64,000 nt of DNA from Pterois miles (Eukaryota > Chordata > Actinopteri > Perciformes > Scorpaenidae), in NCBI GenBank assembly GCA_947000775.1, contig CAMQGK010000637.1:27079501-27143500 (forward strand), given 5' to 3'. This document shows, piece after piece, positions 62,501 through 63,123 of this stretch; the stretch's first letter is position 1; each line of letters opens with the position of its first letter. The notes below the pieces were generated by a model, which worked only from the letters and a program-made list of their open reading frames with translations, was not told the DNA's origin and did not search any database. Both the position numbers and the translations under genes were made by a program.

Positions 62501-63123
62501 GACCAATCAATCTCATAATCTCTTTAAATGTGGTTTGAATATGTTTAGAATATTCTGGAATAACTAATAATACATTTTCCACAGCATTCAATGTGAAGTT
62601 ACACAATGTAAAAGCCTGTAGAGGTTGACAGTTGTCTTGGCAGTCTGTTATTCCTTTAAGACAACAAAAATAACTCAGTCTCTGCTACATTTCTGTTGCT
62701 CTCTTTTCTATCATTCATTACAGAGATGTCAGTTCAAAACATGCCTCTTCCCAAGGGCTTACAGTACATCGACTCTGTTTACTGTCCTACTCCAAGGCTC
62801 ATTATTATCTCCACTGCTCATCACTATGTTATTATCAACAGGGTTGTCTGGCCAATGCAGGACAAATTCCTAATGAGATGCAGTATATTCACATTTACAA
62901 AGCTGCAGTTATGTGATTGAATCATCCCATGAACTCACCTCGTAGTCCACCTCCAGTGAGTGTCCTTCTCCTTTGGTTTGGAAGTGCTGTGTGTGGGAGT
63001 CCACTGTGAGGTTGACCTGCTTGTTGAAGCGCTCGATGTGAACAGAGTGCCACTGCTGGTCGTCCAGCAGACTGCCCACAGTAACGGCAACGCGACCGCT
63101 GCTGAACCTCAGCCGGCTGTCAT
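2726..63123 (-). CDS. cntnap4: Contactin-associated protein-like gene (CASPR4-type), 17 internal coding exons, both ends outside window
   Basis: Minus-strand split gene encoding part of a neurexin-superfamily neuronal adhesion protein. Family members are single-pass membrane proteins that bind contactins in cis and organise axonal or synaptic membrane domains. The joined exons give 966 codons without a stop. Domain order is laminin-G 1 (end), laminin-G 2, EGF, fibrinogen-C-like, laminin-G 3, EGF, laminin-G 4, which is diagnostic of CNTNAPs. All exon ends have AG acceptors and GT donors with compatible phases. The signal peptide, discoidin domain, transmembrane segment and 4.1-binding tail are not in the window. 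Family membership is certain. CNTNAP4 is preferred from residues such as GYCSGSSSLCHNRGRC, YTFQEPF and IRSLTLGKVT. Other stretches (VVTFSFDVGNGP, EASLQVDQL, AKNGSLQI) look more like CNTNAP5, so the paralogue is inferred from remembered sequences and needs a tree. Confidence 0.85.
3052..3139 (-). CDS. cntnap4: cntnap exon 16 of window: laminin-G 4, short exon
   Basis: An 88-base exon between CCAG and GTAAGT. It encodes IDQDIHRKYTLSSDAELILI and then RSLTLGKVT plus A. The IRSLTLGKVT ending is what I recall for CNTNAP4. It is followed by the shortest intron of the window, 125 bases. Confidence 0.95.
3140..6016. other. Intron between exons 15 and 16
   Basis: A 2.9 kb intron. It contains the hAT-type MITE at 3770-4211 and, around it, a second repeat-like stretch (about 4190-4700) with several copies of ATCTGATTT-type subterminal motifs. 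The ORFs at 4168-4524 and 4655-4876 lie in this repeat and have no supportable function. The stretch 4900-6016 shows nothing recognisable. Confidence 0.5.
3770..4211 (+). mobile_element. hAT-type MITE, copy 1 (TAGAGGTC termini)
   Basis: Starts TAGAGGTCAACCAATATGCG and ends in a decayed inverted version (GACTAATCTGTCTGCCTCTA). It is flanked by CTGCAAAC and CTGCAGAC, a 7/8 match consistent with an 8-base hAT target duplication. The interior holds blocks shared with the copy at 56736-57218, such as GCCGATGGCCGATATATGAT, CCCACTGGGCT and GGCGGAGTCACA. It is non-coding and has a poly-T run. It lies in inverted orientation to copy 2. Confidence 0.75.
6017..6150 (-). CDS. cntnap4: cntnap exon 15 of window: laminin-G 4
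   Basis: A 134-base exon between TCCAG and GTGAGC. It reads GSLQIWYHLQTDRSPDVFSP, then VLANLADGRLHRIRIHRVGK, then NLYVQ, ending in phase 0. NGSLQ(I/V)xYHL and NxADGRLHxIxIxR are the family landmarks; the NG comes from the preceding exon junction. Confidence 0.95.
7267..7299 (+). repeat. Poly-A tract, 33 bases
   Basis: Uninterrupted run of A inside the MITE at 6920-8375. It could mark a retroposon insertion point or be simple slippage. The lysine run of the overlapping ORF is an artefact. Confidence 0.95.
7415..8050 (-). mobile_element. GGGCTGTCAA-type hAT MITE, minus orientation, nested
   Basis: Ends ACTGACAGCCCT at 8050, the inverted form of the GGGCTGTCAATCGA terminus seen at 52607. It carries family blocks in reverse: GACCTCTGACCTC, CCCCTTTACAGACATGCCCA and CTGTGAGGGTTTCTG. 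The left end is decayed (TTAATGCATTAACACCACTT). Related copies are at 35261-36259 and 52607-52888. It lies inside the MITE spanning 6920-8375. Confidence 0.8.
10599..10829 (-). CDS. cntnap4: cntnap exon 14 of window: start of laminin-G 4
   Basis: A 231-base exon after TGTGCAG and before GTACAT. It reads EVSVSFDMESSVTYTFQEPF, later REDMAFSFVTSQRPAMLLTV, and ends YIAVILAKN plus G. VTYxFQEP and ALSFVT-type motifs match CNTNAP4, while YIAVILAKNG resembles CNTNAP5. A serine/arginine/threonine-rich loop (RRSQASSVSTESSTSRAR) sits between the two strands, where mammalian paralogues are also variable. Confidence 0.95.
11630..11657. repeat. Heptanucleotide repeat (CTATATA)n
   Basis: About three and a half copies of CTATATA in tandem at the left edge of the outer repeat. 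Confidence 0.85.
11854..12350 (+). mobile_element. TAGGGCTGCAAC-type hAT MITE, interrupted
   Basis: Begins TAGGGCTGCAACTGATTATT, a well-known hAT MITE terminus in fishes. It contains the characteristic AAGATGATGTCCTCAAATGT and CCAGAAAATATTCACATTTA blocks. The sequence is interrupted at 12106 by a separate small inverted-repeat element. Decayed homology (TTTTTTCTTAGAAAATTACT) resumes to about 12350. A 3' end of the same family is at 42165-42331. Confidence 0.7.
12106..12251. mobile_element. 146-bp MITE with 27-base terminal inverted repeats
   Basis: The left terminus AGATAATTGAAAAGATT is repeated perfectly in inverse at the right end. The match extends to about 27 bases with two mismatches (TTCCGCACACT against TTGCACACACT). 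The loop includes GTCTGTCAGACCTTCATCAT. The element sits inside the hAT MITE and could fold into a long hairpin. Boundaries come from the inverted repeat itself. Confidence 0.75.
13395..13634 (-). CDS. cntnap4: cntnap exon 13 of window: end of laminin-G 3 plus EGF-like domain 2
   Basis: A 240-base exon between CTCAG and GTGAGT. It reads GTASQQRGFLGCIRTLTVNG, then LSFDLEERAKMTPGVTSGCP, then GYCSGSSSLCHNRGRCIEKS, then NGYVCDCSQSAYGGTTCNQ. RGFLGCIRxL and LDLEERA-type motifs close laminin-G 3. The six cysteines that follow form EGF 2. GCPG(Y/H)CSxxxxxCHNxGxCxEKxNGY is the stretch that most resembles CNTNAP4. Confidence 0.97.
13635..18992. other. Intron between exons 12 and 13
   Basis: A 5.4 kb intron. 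13635-17370 is AT-rich with no exon. Around 15200-15345 a decayed repeat (CGATCCTATCAACGC, CAGCGCTAAT) is possible. 17371-18905 is a tandem array of about 400-bp units that ends 87 bases from the exon 12 donor. Confidence 0.5.
17371..18905. repeat. Tandem array of 390-400 bp units (three copies)
   Basis: CAGTGTTCTCCCTCA recurs at 17371, 18118 and 18517. The block TTTCCCTCAGGAGTTGGTGA recurs near 18004, 18402 and 18791, and TTCACAACCTCATTTCCAGC near 17551, 18285 and 18688. Units 2 and 3 are 399 and 389 bases. Unit 1 is about 747 bases because roughly 330 bases of unrelated sequence interrupt it (about 17670-18000). A related fragment is at 44685-44760, so the unit derives from a dispersed repeat family. 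The ORFs inside are repeat-borne and not genes. Confidence 0.85.
18993..19211 (-). CDS. cntnap4: cntnap exon 12 of window: middle of laminin-G 3
   Basis: A 219-base exon after CTCTAG and before GTAGGC. It encodes SPSVVTFSFDVGNGPAILSV, then LPLNDRQWHYVRAERNVKEA, then SLQVDQLP and a terminal LRLSSQLFV. FDVGNGP, LNDxQWHYVRAERN and SQLFVGG identify CNTNAP laminin-G 3. The APADGH motif is closer to what I recall for CNTNAP5, while WHYVRAERN is closer to CNTNAP4. Confidence 0.97.
19212..20087. other. Intron between exons 11 and 12
   Basis: An 876-base intron within laminin-G 3. Apart from the CA microsatellite near its 3' end (in transcript direction) I recognise nothing. Confidence 0.6.
19232..19254. 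repeat. (CA)n microsatellite
   Basis: About 11 CA units, located 20 bases upstream (transcript direction) of the exon 12 acceptor, so as (GT/TG)n it lies within the 3' splice-site region of the pre-mRNA. Confidence 0.9.
20088..20258 (-). CDS. cntnap4: cntnap exon 11 of window: start of laminin-G 3
   Basis: A 171-base exon between CCAG and GTGAGT. It encodes SIWNAASFYQESSYLYFPTL, then QAELASDISFYFKTSAPSGV, then FLENQGLKDFIRVELS. WNAASF, SYLxFPT, DISFxFKT and SGVFLEN are conserved throughout the family. The correct frame differs from the longest open frame here. On the transcript's upstream side a kilobase-long trinucleotide array begins 83 bases from the acceptor. Confidence 0.96.
20259..23300. 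other. Intron between exons 10 and 11
   Basis: A 3.0 kb intron. It contains a partial copy of exon 11 sequence (about 20280-20312), the trinucleotide array 20341-21321 and 2 kb of AT-rich sequence. The C-run at 23002-23015 is simple sequence. The ORF at 22021-22335 has no recognisable features. Confidence 0.5.
20341..21321. repeat. Approximately 980-bp imperfect trinucleotide array (CTA/CTG/TTA type) with higher-order repeats
   Basis: Almost every triplet on the plus strand is CTA, CTG, CTC, TTA or a one-base variant in a constant register. The distal half has higher-order structure. A 51-base unit recurs at the GCTGCTCCTACTGCTGTTCC motif. A longer block recurs with a 144-base offset (CTCCAGCCTCTACTGC at 20881 and 21025). 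The triplet register keeps frames open on both strands for over 900 bases, giving polyleucine, polyvaline-like and Cys/Tyr-rich translations. I regard these as artefacts and call no gene. Confidence 0.95.
23301..23428 (-). CDS. cntnap4: cntnap exon 10 of window: end of fibrinogen-C-like region
   Basis: A 128-base exon after CCACAG. It reads ANDTGILSYKDHLPVSQIVI, then GDTNRTGSRAVYHVGPLRCY, then GD plus A. SYKDHLPVSQIV and VGPLRCYGD are family invariants. The donor must be GTAGGT after GAC-A, since this is the only GT that keeps frame with the next exon. NDT and NRT are potential glycosylation sites. No minus-strand Met ORF marks it, and the plus-strand ORF over it is a shadow. Confidence 0.94.
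23429..25383. other. Intron between exons 9 and 10
   Basis: A 2.0 kb intron. It contains the MITE at 24096-24433. The rest is AT-rich with no recognised element. A short A-rich stretch (about 25310-25332) lies near the exon 9 donor. Confidence 0.5.
24096..24433. mobile_element. MITE with AAAGGGGACATAT inverted termini
   Basis: Left end TTAAAGGGGACATATCGCGC and right end ATGATATGTCCCCTTTATA form terminal inverted repeats. Internal blocks such as TTTCAGAGCCTGTCTTCCTG match a frequent teleost MITE. A partial relative (CAAACATTTGGGTATCTAGA) lies at about 48060-48175 in the opposite orientation. Confidence 0.8.
25384..25540 (-). CDS. cntnap4: cntnap exon 9 of window: fibrinogen-C-like region, WWxG...YWGG segment
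   Basis: A 157-base exon after TTACAG and before GTACAC. It reads DGSPLTWWLDWEGEKRSYWG, then GFLPGVQQCSCSLEENCMDM, then NYFCNCDADTDAW. The TWW...YWGG...PGVQQCxC and FCNCDAD motifs are diagnostic. The WLDWEGEKRS stretch departs from the usual W(V/I)GRxNE of the family. The exon follows an 8.6 kb intron. It has no open frame starting with Met, so simple ORF scans miss it. Confidence 0.95.
26265..26305 (+). repeat. Short CCTAAACCTAAG-type minisatellite fragment
   Basis: About two units of CCTAAACC(T/C)AAGNAAGTTG-like sequence, the same motif as the longer array at 32695-32855. Confidence 0.55.
27205..27227. repeat. Poly-C / CCCCG simple repeat
   Basis: Run of C followed by CGCCCCGCCCC in an otherwise AT-rich intron. 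A second C-run lies at 23002-23015. Confidence 0.85.
27695..27995 (-). repeat. Widespread teleost retroposon-like repeat fragment
   Basis: Contains GGACAGGTCGCCAGTCCATC, CAATTTAGAGTCATCAGTTA, CCTGCATGTCTTTGGACTG, CATGCAAACTCCACACAGAA and CTTGCTGTGAGGTGACAG. These blocks occur together in a very frequent fish interspersed repeat, probably the end of a non-LTR element. The overlapping minus-strand ORF is repeat-derived. Orientation and class are tentative. Confidence 0.65.
28990..29085 (+). mobile_element. LINE 3'-end fragment
   Basis: TGTAAAGCACTTTGAATGAC followed by GTGCTGTATAAATAAACCTG matches the usual 3' untranslated end of fish L2/CR1-like LINEs (TGTAAAGCACTTTG...TATACAAATAAA). No coding part is recognised upstream. 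Confidence 0.65.
29374..31031 (-). mobile_element. Tc1-like DNA transposon, inactivated, with SINE inside
   Basis: Terminal inverted repeats CAGTTGCAAGAAAAAGT (29374) and ACTTTTTCTTGCAACTG (to 31031) are flanked by TA on both sides. The minus strand carries fragments of a Tc1 transposase. An N-terminal helix-turn-helix part is at 29887-30147 (KNPRLSDKDLQKSLVHANVF). A DDE part follows, with DETKTELSGRN and WTMQRDTDPKHRSKSTTEWL. Stops and frameshifts break it. A SINE (30280-30617) splits it near the 5' end of the transposase frame. Removing the SINE leaves about 1.3 kb, short of a complete 1.6 kb element. Confidence 0.88.
30280..30617 (+). mobile_element. tRNA-derived SINE, copy 1
   Basis: Shares with the copy at 54056-54365 a decayed tRNA-like head, the blocks GGTGCCAGTTTACCTCTTGG, CACTGCCG, CTCTGACATCTCTCCATTG and AACAGAGTG, and the tail GGGACTAATAAAGGAATATC. 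It ends in (TTC)n. Box B is mutated here (GGTCCAAGCC). It sits within the Tc1 element between the split AATTCTTGATCG sequence. Confidence 0.82.
32440..32478. repeat. (TCTTA)n-type simple repeat
   Basis: CATCTTATCTTATCTTATCT and following variants, about seven units of TCTTA/TCTAA. Confidence 0.8.
32695..32855 (+). repeat. Minisatellite of about 35-40 bp with CCTAAACCTAAA core
   Basis: GCCTAAACCTAAAGAAGTTG, then ACTAAACTTGAAGAGGTTGT, GCCTAAAACTAAAGAAATTG, GCCTAAACCTAA and GCCTAAACCTAAATAAGTTG follow one another with TAGTTTTA-like spacers. This gives at least four diverged tandem units. The core resembles a telomere-like CCTAAA motif but the spacers show a complex minisatellite. Confidence 0.75.
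33075..33125 (+). mobile_element. Retroposon 3'-tail fragment
   Basis: AAATTTCCCTAACGGGACAA followed by TAAAGTTTACCCTGACCCTG resembles the 3' tail of fish LINE/SINE elements. No body is recognised upstream. Confidence 0.5.
33318..33375 (-). mobile_element. Retroposon 3'-tail fragment, minus orientation
   Basis: AAGATAAGATAAGATATTCC then TTTATTAGTCCCACAGTGGA is the reverse complement of the CCACTGTGGGACTAATAAAG tail also seen at the end of the SINE at 54320. Only the tail is present. Confidence 0.6.
34093..34293 (-). CDS. cntnap4: cntnap exon 8 of window: fibrinogen-C-like region
   Basis: A 201-base exon between TTTTAG and GTCAGC. It encodes EEKVWTVLTHNSTAPVTVQG, then IMKFNYSASAEQLRAIVSGS, then EQCQQEVVYNCKKSRLFNTK. 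The pattern YSAS(x)EQL...EQCxQEVxYxCKKSRL matches the CNTNAP fibrinogen-like module, with closer affinity to CNTNAP4 (GSExCxQEVxYxC) than to CNTNAP5. NST and NYS are potential glycosylation sites. Confidence 0.96.
34294..37742. other. Intron between exons 7 and 8
   Basis: A 3.4 kb intron containing the duplicated hAT MITE at 35261-36259. A fragment at about 36270-36370 (TATTCATGGTCCCCAGTAGA) belongs to the same dispersed repeat that hosts the MITE at 56736. The remaining sequence is unremarkable. Confidence 0.5.
35261..36259 (+). mobile_element. GGGCTGTCAA-type hAT MITE with duplicated 5' end
   Basis: Starts GGGTTGTCAATTGATTCAAA and ends GTTAACTTTGACAGCA, the two expected termini. Family blocks include GTACCCTAAAGGGAGATTTG, GCTTTATGCAAATGTATGTA, CAGAAACCCTCACAGGTACT, GGGCATGTCTGTAAAGGGGA and CATTAAAACAAATTTGCATT. 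The terminal segment occurs twice (35261 and about 35546: GCTGTCAATCCATTAAAATA). A truncated copy is therefore followed by a near-complete one. Confidence 0.85.
37743..37862 (-). CDS. cntnap4: cntnap exon 7 of window: start of fibrinogen-C-like region
   Basis: A 120-base exon between CCAG and GTAAGA. It reads SIYESSCEAYKLIGSSSGFY, then SIDPDGSGPLGPTQVYCNMT. The motifs SCEAY, IDPDGSGPLGP and VYCNMT are nearly invariant in CNTNAPs and resemble the start of fibrinogen C domains. NMT is a potential N-glycosylation site. Confidence 0.97.
37863..39676. other. Intron between exons 6 and 7
   Basis: A 1.8 kb intron with T- and A-rich simple tracts at 38011-38075 and poly-A near 39410-39425. No element or ORF of note. 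Confidence 0.6.
38011..38075. repeat. Poly-T / poly-A simple sequence
   Basis: Two T runs (10 and about 16 bases) followed by A-rich sequence. Low complexity. Confidence 0.85.
39677..39783 (-). CDS. cntnap4: cntnap exon 6 of window: EGF-like domain 1
   Basis: A 107-base exon after TTTTTCAG and before GTGAGC. It encodes one EGF module, CLPNLCEHGGRCSQTWSSFT followed by CDCSGTGYSGATCHN. All six cysteines are present. The first codon (Arg) and the last (Ser of HNS) are completed across the introns. In the family this module separates laminin-G 2 from the fibrinogen-like region. Confidence 0.97.
40400..40815 (-). pseudogene. LINE reverse-transcriptase C-terminal fragment
   Basis: The minus strand reads FSRLQYVPNPAARFLTGSRK, then a segment with LSVRVHLKTSLFFKALHGLH, then YVSDLIPHLARVLSPSPL. 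This follows the common fish LINE pattern RLQxVQNAAARLLTxTRK...RIxFKxLLxVFKALHGLxPxYLxDLL. It is truncated at both ends and shifted in its last part. It is likely L2/CR1-like but the clade is not certain. Confidence 0.75.
41424..41770 (+). mobile_element. AGGGCTGACC / CTTCGAAGCCC-type hAT-like repeat, copy 1
   Basis: From TTAGGGCTGACCTGAAAGCT to GAAGCTTCGAAGCCC. Shared blocks are AATAGCCCATGAAATAAGGA, CATTATTAATATTCAACATT and GGCAGCGGCACTGAAACAGG. These recur at 59086-59460 and 59860-60060. It is non-coding, and ORFs at 41606-41933 are repeat-borne. Confidence 0.7.
42165..42331 (+). mobile_element. 3' end of a TAGGGCTGCAAC-type hAT MITE
   Basis: Ends TGGTTGCAGCCCTAG, the inverted version of the TAGGGCTGCAAC terminus, with a preceding TGATTAGTCTAATTG block. 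The 5' part is missing. Confidence 0.6.
42905..43112 (+). other. Candidate small plus-strand ORF with TATA-like box (speculative)
   Basis: A TATA-like GCATATATAATT lies at 42904-42915. An ATG at 42970 sits in a strong context (AACATGG: A at -3, G at +4). The 46-codon ORF to 43110 begins MDKVAAIGLITITLFSFVFC, a hydrophobic stretch resembling a signal anchor. It is antisense to cntnap, inside an intron, and in a repeat-poor stretch. No homologue is known to me and an ORF of this size is expected by chance, so I list it only as a candidate. Confidence 0.15.
43770..44660 (+). mobile_element. Deleted hAT transposon encoding a ZBED-type transposase remnant
   Basis: Inverted termini CAGGAGTCCCCAACCACC and (reverse) CAGTGGTCCCCAACCATT bound the element. 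The flanks TGTTGAAG and TGGTGAAG are a 7/8 target duplication of hAT length. An ORF at 43967-44179 reads CLESFFGKGKRPNEKTQGEE, then KRQNWESYLKYGFIASGDSH. This is the N-terminal region before the BED zinc finger of ZBED5/Charlie-like transposases. Near 44280-44480 a frameshifted C-terminal piece follows (FWVKIKAEYPD..., then a stretch resembling the hAT dimerisation segment). The catalytic core is deleted, so it is inactive. Confidence 0.85.
44685..44760 (+). repeat. Fragment related to the 17.4-18.9 kb tandem unit
   Basis: ACATTTAGCAACTGAGAGCC, then TTTCAGGAATTGGTGGTGAC, then GGTGAATATTGGAC parallel the GAGCATTTAGCAGC, CTCAGGAGTTGGTGA and GGGAATATTGGAC blocks of the tandem array. This shows the array unit belongs to a dispersed family. 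Confidence 0.55.
44761..44870 (+). mobile_element. Partial TTAAAGGTGCA-type MITE end
   Basis: TTAAAGGTGCAGTGTTTAGG followed by GGCGGCATCTACTGGTGAGG and GTGTTGGAGAACTACAGTGG. This is the opposite-orientation end of the family at 6920-8375. It is truncated by the next repeat (44876-45060, GGTTAAATGGTTAAAAGG). Confidence 0.65.
45879..46038 (-). CDS. cntnap4: cntnap exon 5 of window: end of laminin-G 2
   Basis: A 160-base exon (phase 1 in, phase 2 out) between CCAG and GTAAAG. It encodes CPAVDCQSSTPDFQGCVRLI, then FINSQPMNLNHVQQGLLGNY, and ends CNIRD plus AG. FQGCxRLIFI and VQQGxLGN are typical of the CNTNAP3/4/5 group and not of CNTNAP2. The final cysteine pairs laminin-G 2 before EGF 1. Confidence 0.96.
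46039..46745. other. Intron between exons 4 and 5
   Basis: A 707-base intron containing an (AAT)n tract near 46418-46438, a retroposon-like fragment (GTTTATATAGCACTTATCAA, AAGTGCTTTACAAGG at 46441-46495) and (AATTC)4 at about 46525-46543. Confidence 0.6.
46746..46889 (-). CDS. cntnap4: cntnap exon 4 of window: middle of laminin-G 2
   Basis: A 144-base exon, phase 1 to 1, after TTTAG and before GTTAGT. It reads HQVNDGLWHSVSLNTRDLQ, then ITLTVDSEPSSTVEL, and ends NFNFG plus G. The family signature is LNDGxWHSV and the FGG closing the exon. It appears a few residues shorter than the mammalian exon between the TVDSE and NFNFGG motifs. No long ORF marks this exon; it was found from the splice signals and family motif. 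Confidence 0.93.
51501..51593. repeat. Palindromic hairpin sequence
   Basis: The left arm TCCTCGATTCCTTTCCTCAC continues CTC at 51521. The right arm (51568-51593) is its reverse complement except for a 3-base bulge (12 plus 11 paired bases). The 44-base loop contains CAGCTGAG. Similar palindromes occur dispersed in fish genomes, so it may be a MITE remnant and not a regulatory hairpin. Confidence 0.7.
52607..52888 (+). mobile_element. GGGCTGTCAA-type hAT MITE, internally deleted
   Basis: Begins GGGCTGTCAATCGATTAAAA and carries AAACAATGACAGATATTCTC, CCAGAAACCCTCACAGG, TTTAACATAAGTTTGG and AGCCTCCTTCGCGACA. These match the copies at 7415-8050 and 35261-36259. Several internal segments and the right terminus are missing. 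Confidence 0.78.
53009..53276 (-). CDS. cntnap4: cntnap exon 3 of window: start of laminin-G 2
   Basis: A 268-base exon (89 codons plus one base) between CCAG and GTGAGT. It starts GNVTFSCSQPQ, runs through FSVRFQFRTWNPDGLLLSVQ and ends SEVSA plus G. FQFRTWNxDGLLL is the hallmark of CNTNAP laminin-G 2. NVT and NNS are potential N-glycosylation sites. A serine/alanine-rich loop (SSSSSFLSLPSAASASGG) differs from the mammalian sequences I remember. GC content is well above the surrounding intron, as expected for a coding exon here. Confidence 0.96.
53591..53973. mobile_element. Teleost MITE with ATTAAAGGAATAGTTTG terminus
   Basis: Left end ATTAAAGGAATAGTTTGGGA and a decayed inverse at the right end (CCCAACATGTTGAAATATTC). 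The characteristic blocks GATCGATACCACTCTCATTT, GCCAGCACCTCTACAGCTCA and TTTTCAGTCTTCATGGTAAG are present. Very frequent in spiny-rayed fish genomes. Non-coding. Confidence 0.75.
54056..54365 (+). mobile_element. tRNA-derived SINE, copy 2, with intact box A and box B
   Basis: The head reads GGCGGCAGTAGCTCAGTCCG. A box A-like TAGCTCAGTCCG starts at 54068 and a consensus box B, GGTTCAAGTCC, lies at 54111-54121. The body shares GGTGCCAGTTTACCTCTTGG and CTCTGACATCTCTCCATTG with copy 1. It ends GGGACTAATAAAGGAATATC followed by (TTTC)n. The pol III promoter boxes look better preserved than in copy 1. Confidence 0.88.
54500..54526. repeat. (ATT)n microsatellite
   Basis: About eight tandem ATT triplets. 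Confidence 0.9.
56196..56240. repeat. (TATC)n microsatellite
   Basis: About ten TATC units with a few variants, immediately before the first copy of a duplicated block. Confidence 0.92.
56239..56570 (+). repeat. Duplicated block, copy 1
   Basis: TTGATTGTGAAACACC, AAATCTTGTTTA, TCTGACCAGAATGCACCAGT, ATTATTCTCCTCCTCAGTTC and CTGACCATTAACATCATCAT occur in the same order at 59565-59875. It contains a (TA)n tract. Either a dispersed repeat or a local duplication. Confidence 0.75.
56309..56346. repeat. (TA)n microsatellite
   Basis: About 19 TA units inside duplicated block copy 1. Copy 2 has no TA expansion at the corresponding place. Confidence 0.95.
56690..57500. repeat. Teleost dispersed repeat split by a hAT MITE
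   Basis: The left part ends TGTCCCCCAGATTATGTATC-CTAAT. The right part resumes at 57219 with GACTTTAGTGATCCTCTGAC, CACCACCATGAGGTTGACAT and CTATTGGATGGATTGTCAAG. I recognise both as neighbouring parts of one very common fish repeat. The MITE 56736-57218 sits exactly at the break. A related piece is at 55860-56030. Confidence 0.6.
56736..57218 (-). mobile_element. hAT-type MITE, copy 2 (TAGAGGTC termini), inverted relative to copy 1
   Basis: Termini TACAGGTCGACTAAGG and (reverse) TAGAGGACGACCGACATGGG. The flanks ATCCTAAT and ATACTCAT agree at 6 of 8 bases, consistent with a target duplication. Internal blocks GTGACTCCGCCCCTTGTGTC, GCCCAGTGGGCT and ATCATATATCGGCCATCGGC are reverse complements of those at 3770-4211. 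Confidence 0.8.
59086..59460 (+). mobile_element. CTTCGAA-type hAT-like repeat, copy 2
   Basis: Shares AAAATAGTCCATGAAACAGG, TTCATTATTCATATTCAACA, GATTCTCAGACAGATATTGA, TTGCAGCGGCGCTGTACCAG and CACGAAGCTTTGAAA with the copies at 41424-41770 and 59860-60060. Confidence 0.7.
59473..59524. repeat. (TATC)n microsatellite
   Basis: About twelve TATC units with one TATG variant. It lies between repeat copy 2 and the second copy of the duplicated block. Confidence 0.95.
59565..59875 (+). repeat. Duplicated block, copy 2
   Basis: CTTGATTGTGAGACACC through GGGGCTAAATATTATTC, matching 56239-56570 in the same orientation and block order. It has a different insert after ATCAAATCTTGTTT. Confidence 0.75.
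59860..60060 (+). mobile_element. CTTCGAA-type hAT-like repeat, copy 3 (partial)
   Basis: ATTCATATTCAGGATGAATT, GATTCTCAGACCGATATCGA, CACGAAGCTTTCAATACC and CACAGAAGCTTCGAAGTGCA. The first part of the family is missing. Confidence 0.65.
60430..60573 (-). CDS. cntnap4: cntnap exon 2 of window: end of laminin-G 1
   Basis: A 144-base, phase 0/0 exon of 48 codons after an AAAG acceptor and before a GTGAGT donor. It encodes LSFGGIPLPGKPGTFLRKNF, then HGCMENLYYNGINIIDLAKR. This GGIP...NFxGCxENLYYNG block is one of the best conserved stretches of the family and closes laminin-G 1, including its conserved cysteine. The exon ends QIHSV, matching the family boundary just before the NVTFSC start of laminin-G 2. 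Confidence 0.97.
60865..61230 (+). pseudogene. Tc1/mariner transposase remnant and right end
   Basis: Nucleotide blocks TCTGGGGCTGTTGTTCATGG, ATCAAACACCTTTGGGATGA, GCTAATGCTCTTGTGGCTGA and GAAAGCCTTCCCAGAAGATT belong to a very common teleost Tc1 transposase 3' half. GTGTCCACATAAGTTA marks the approach to the terminal repeat. Indels shift the frame (CTEPIKHLWDEPEL in one frame, NALVAEWKLQPGSKIFLKAF in another). The middle is missing. Inactive. Confidence 0.85.
61887..62282. mobile_element. MITE-like element with CGACGCTTTGTCA inverted ends
   Basis: Left GGGCGTCAAATACCGACGCT-TTGTCACGG and right TTTGACAAAGCGTCAGAATGTGACG are mutually inverted over about 14-20 bases with gaps. The interior is non-coding. 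I know the GACGCTTTGTCACGG motif as recurrent in fish genomes but cannot name the family. Confidence 0.55.
62939..63123 (-). CDS. cntnap4: cntnap exon 1 of window: laminin-G 1, central part
   Basis: A 185-base exon. It begins after a CAG acceptor with AT, which completes a split codon from an upstream exon outside the window. It ends in a complete GAG codon before GTGAGT. It reads DSRLRFSSGRVAVTVGSLLD, then DQHWHSVHIER, then VNLTVDSHTQHF. The SLLDDQHWHSV motif is the usual CNTNAP laminin-G 1 core. The NLT triplet is a potential N-glycosylation site. A plus-strand open frame over the same bases is only a shadow. Confidence 0.93.

Larger units (their letters stand above)
60574..62938. other. 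Intron between exons 1 and 2
   Basis: A 2.4 kb intron containing a Tc1 remnant (60865-61230) and a MITE-like element (61887-62282). The minus-strand ORF at 61475-61783 (102 codons, including LDLRDDMYNRIVSQAASLEA) shows no domain I recognise and is probably repeat-borne or chance. Confidence 0.5.
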
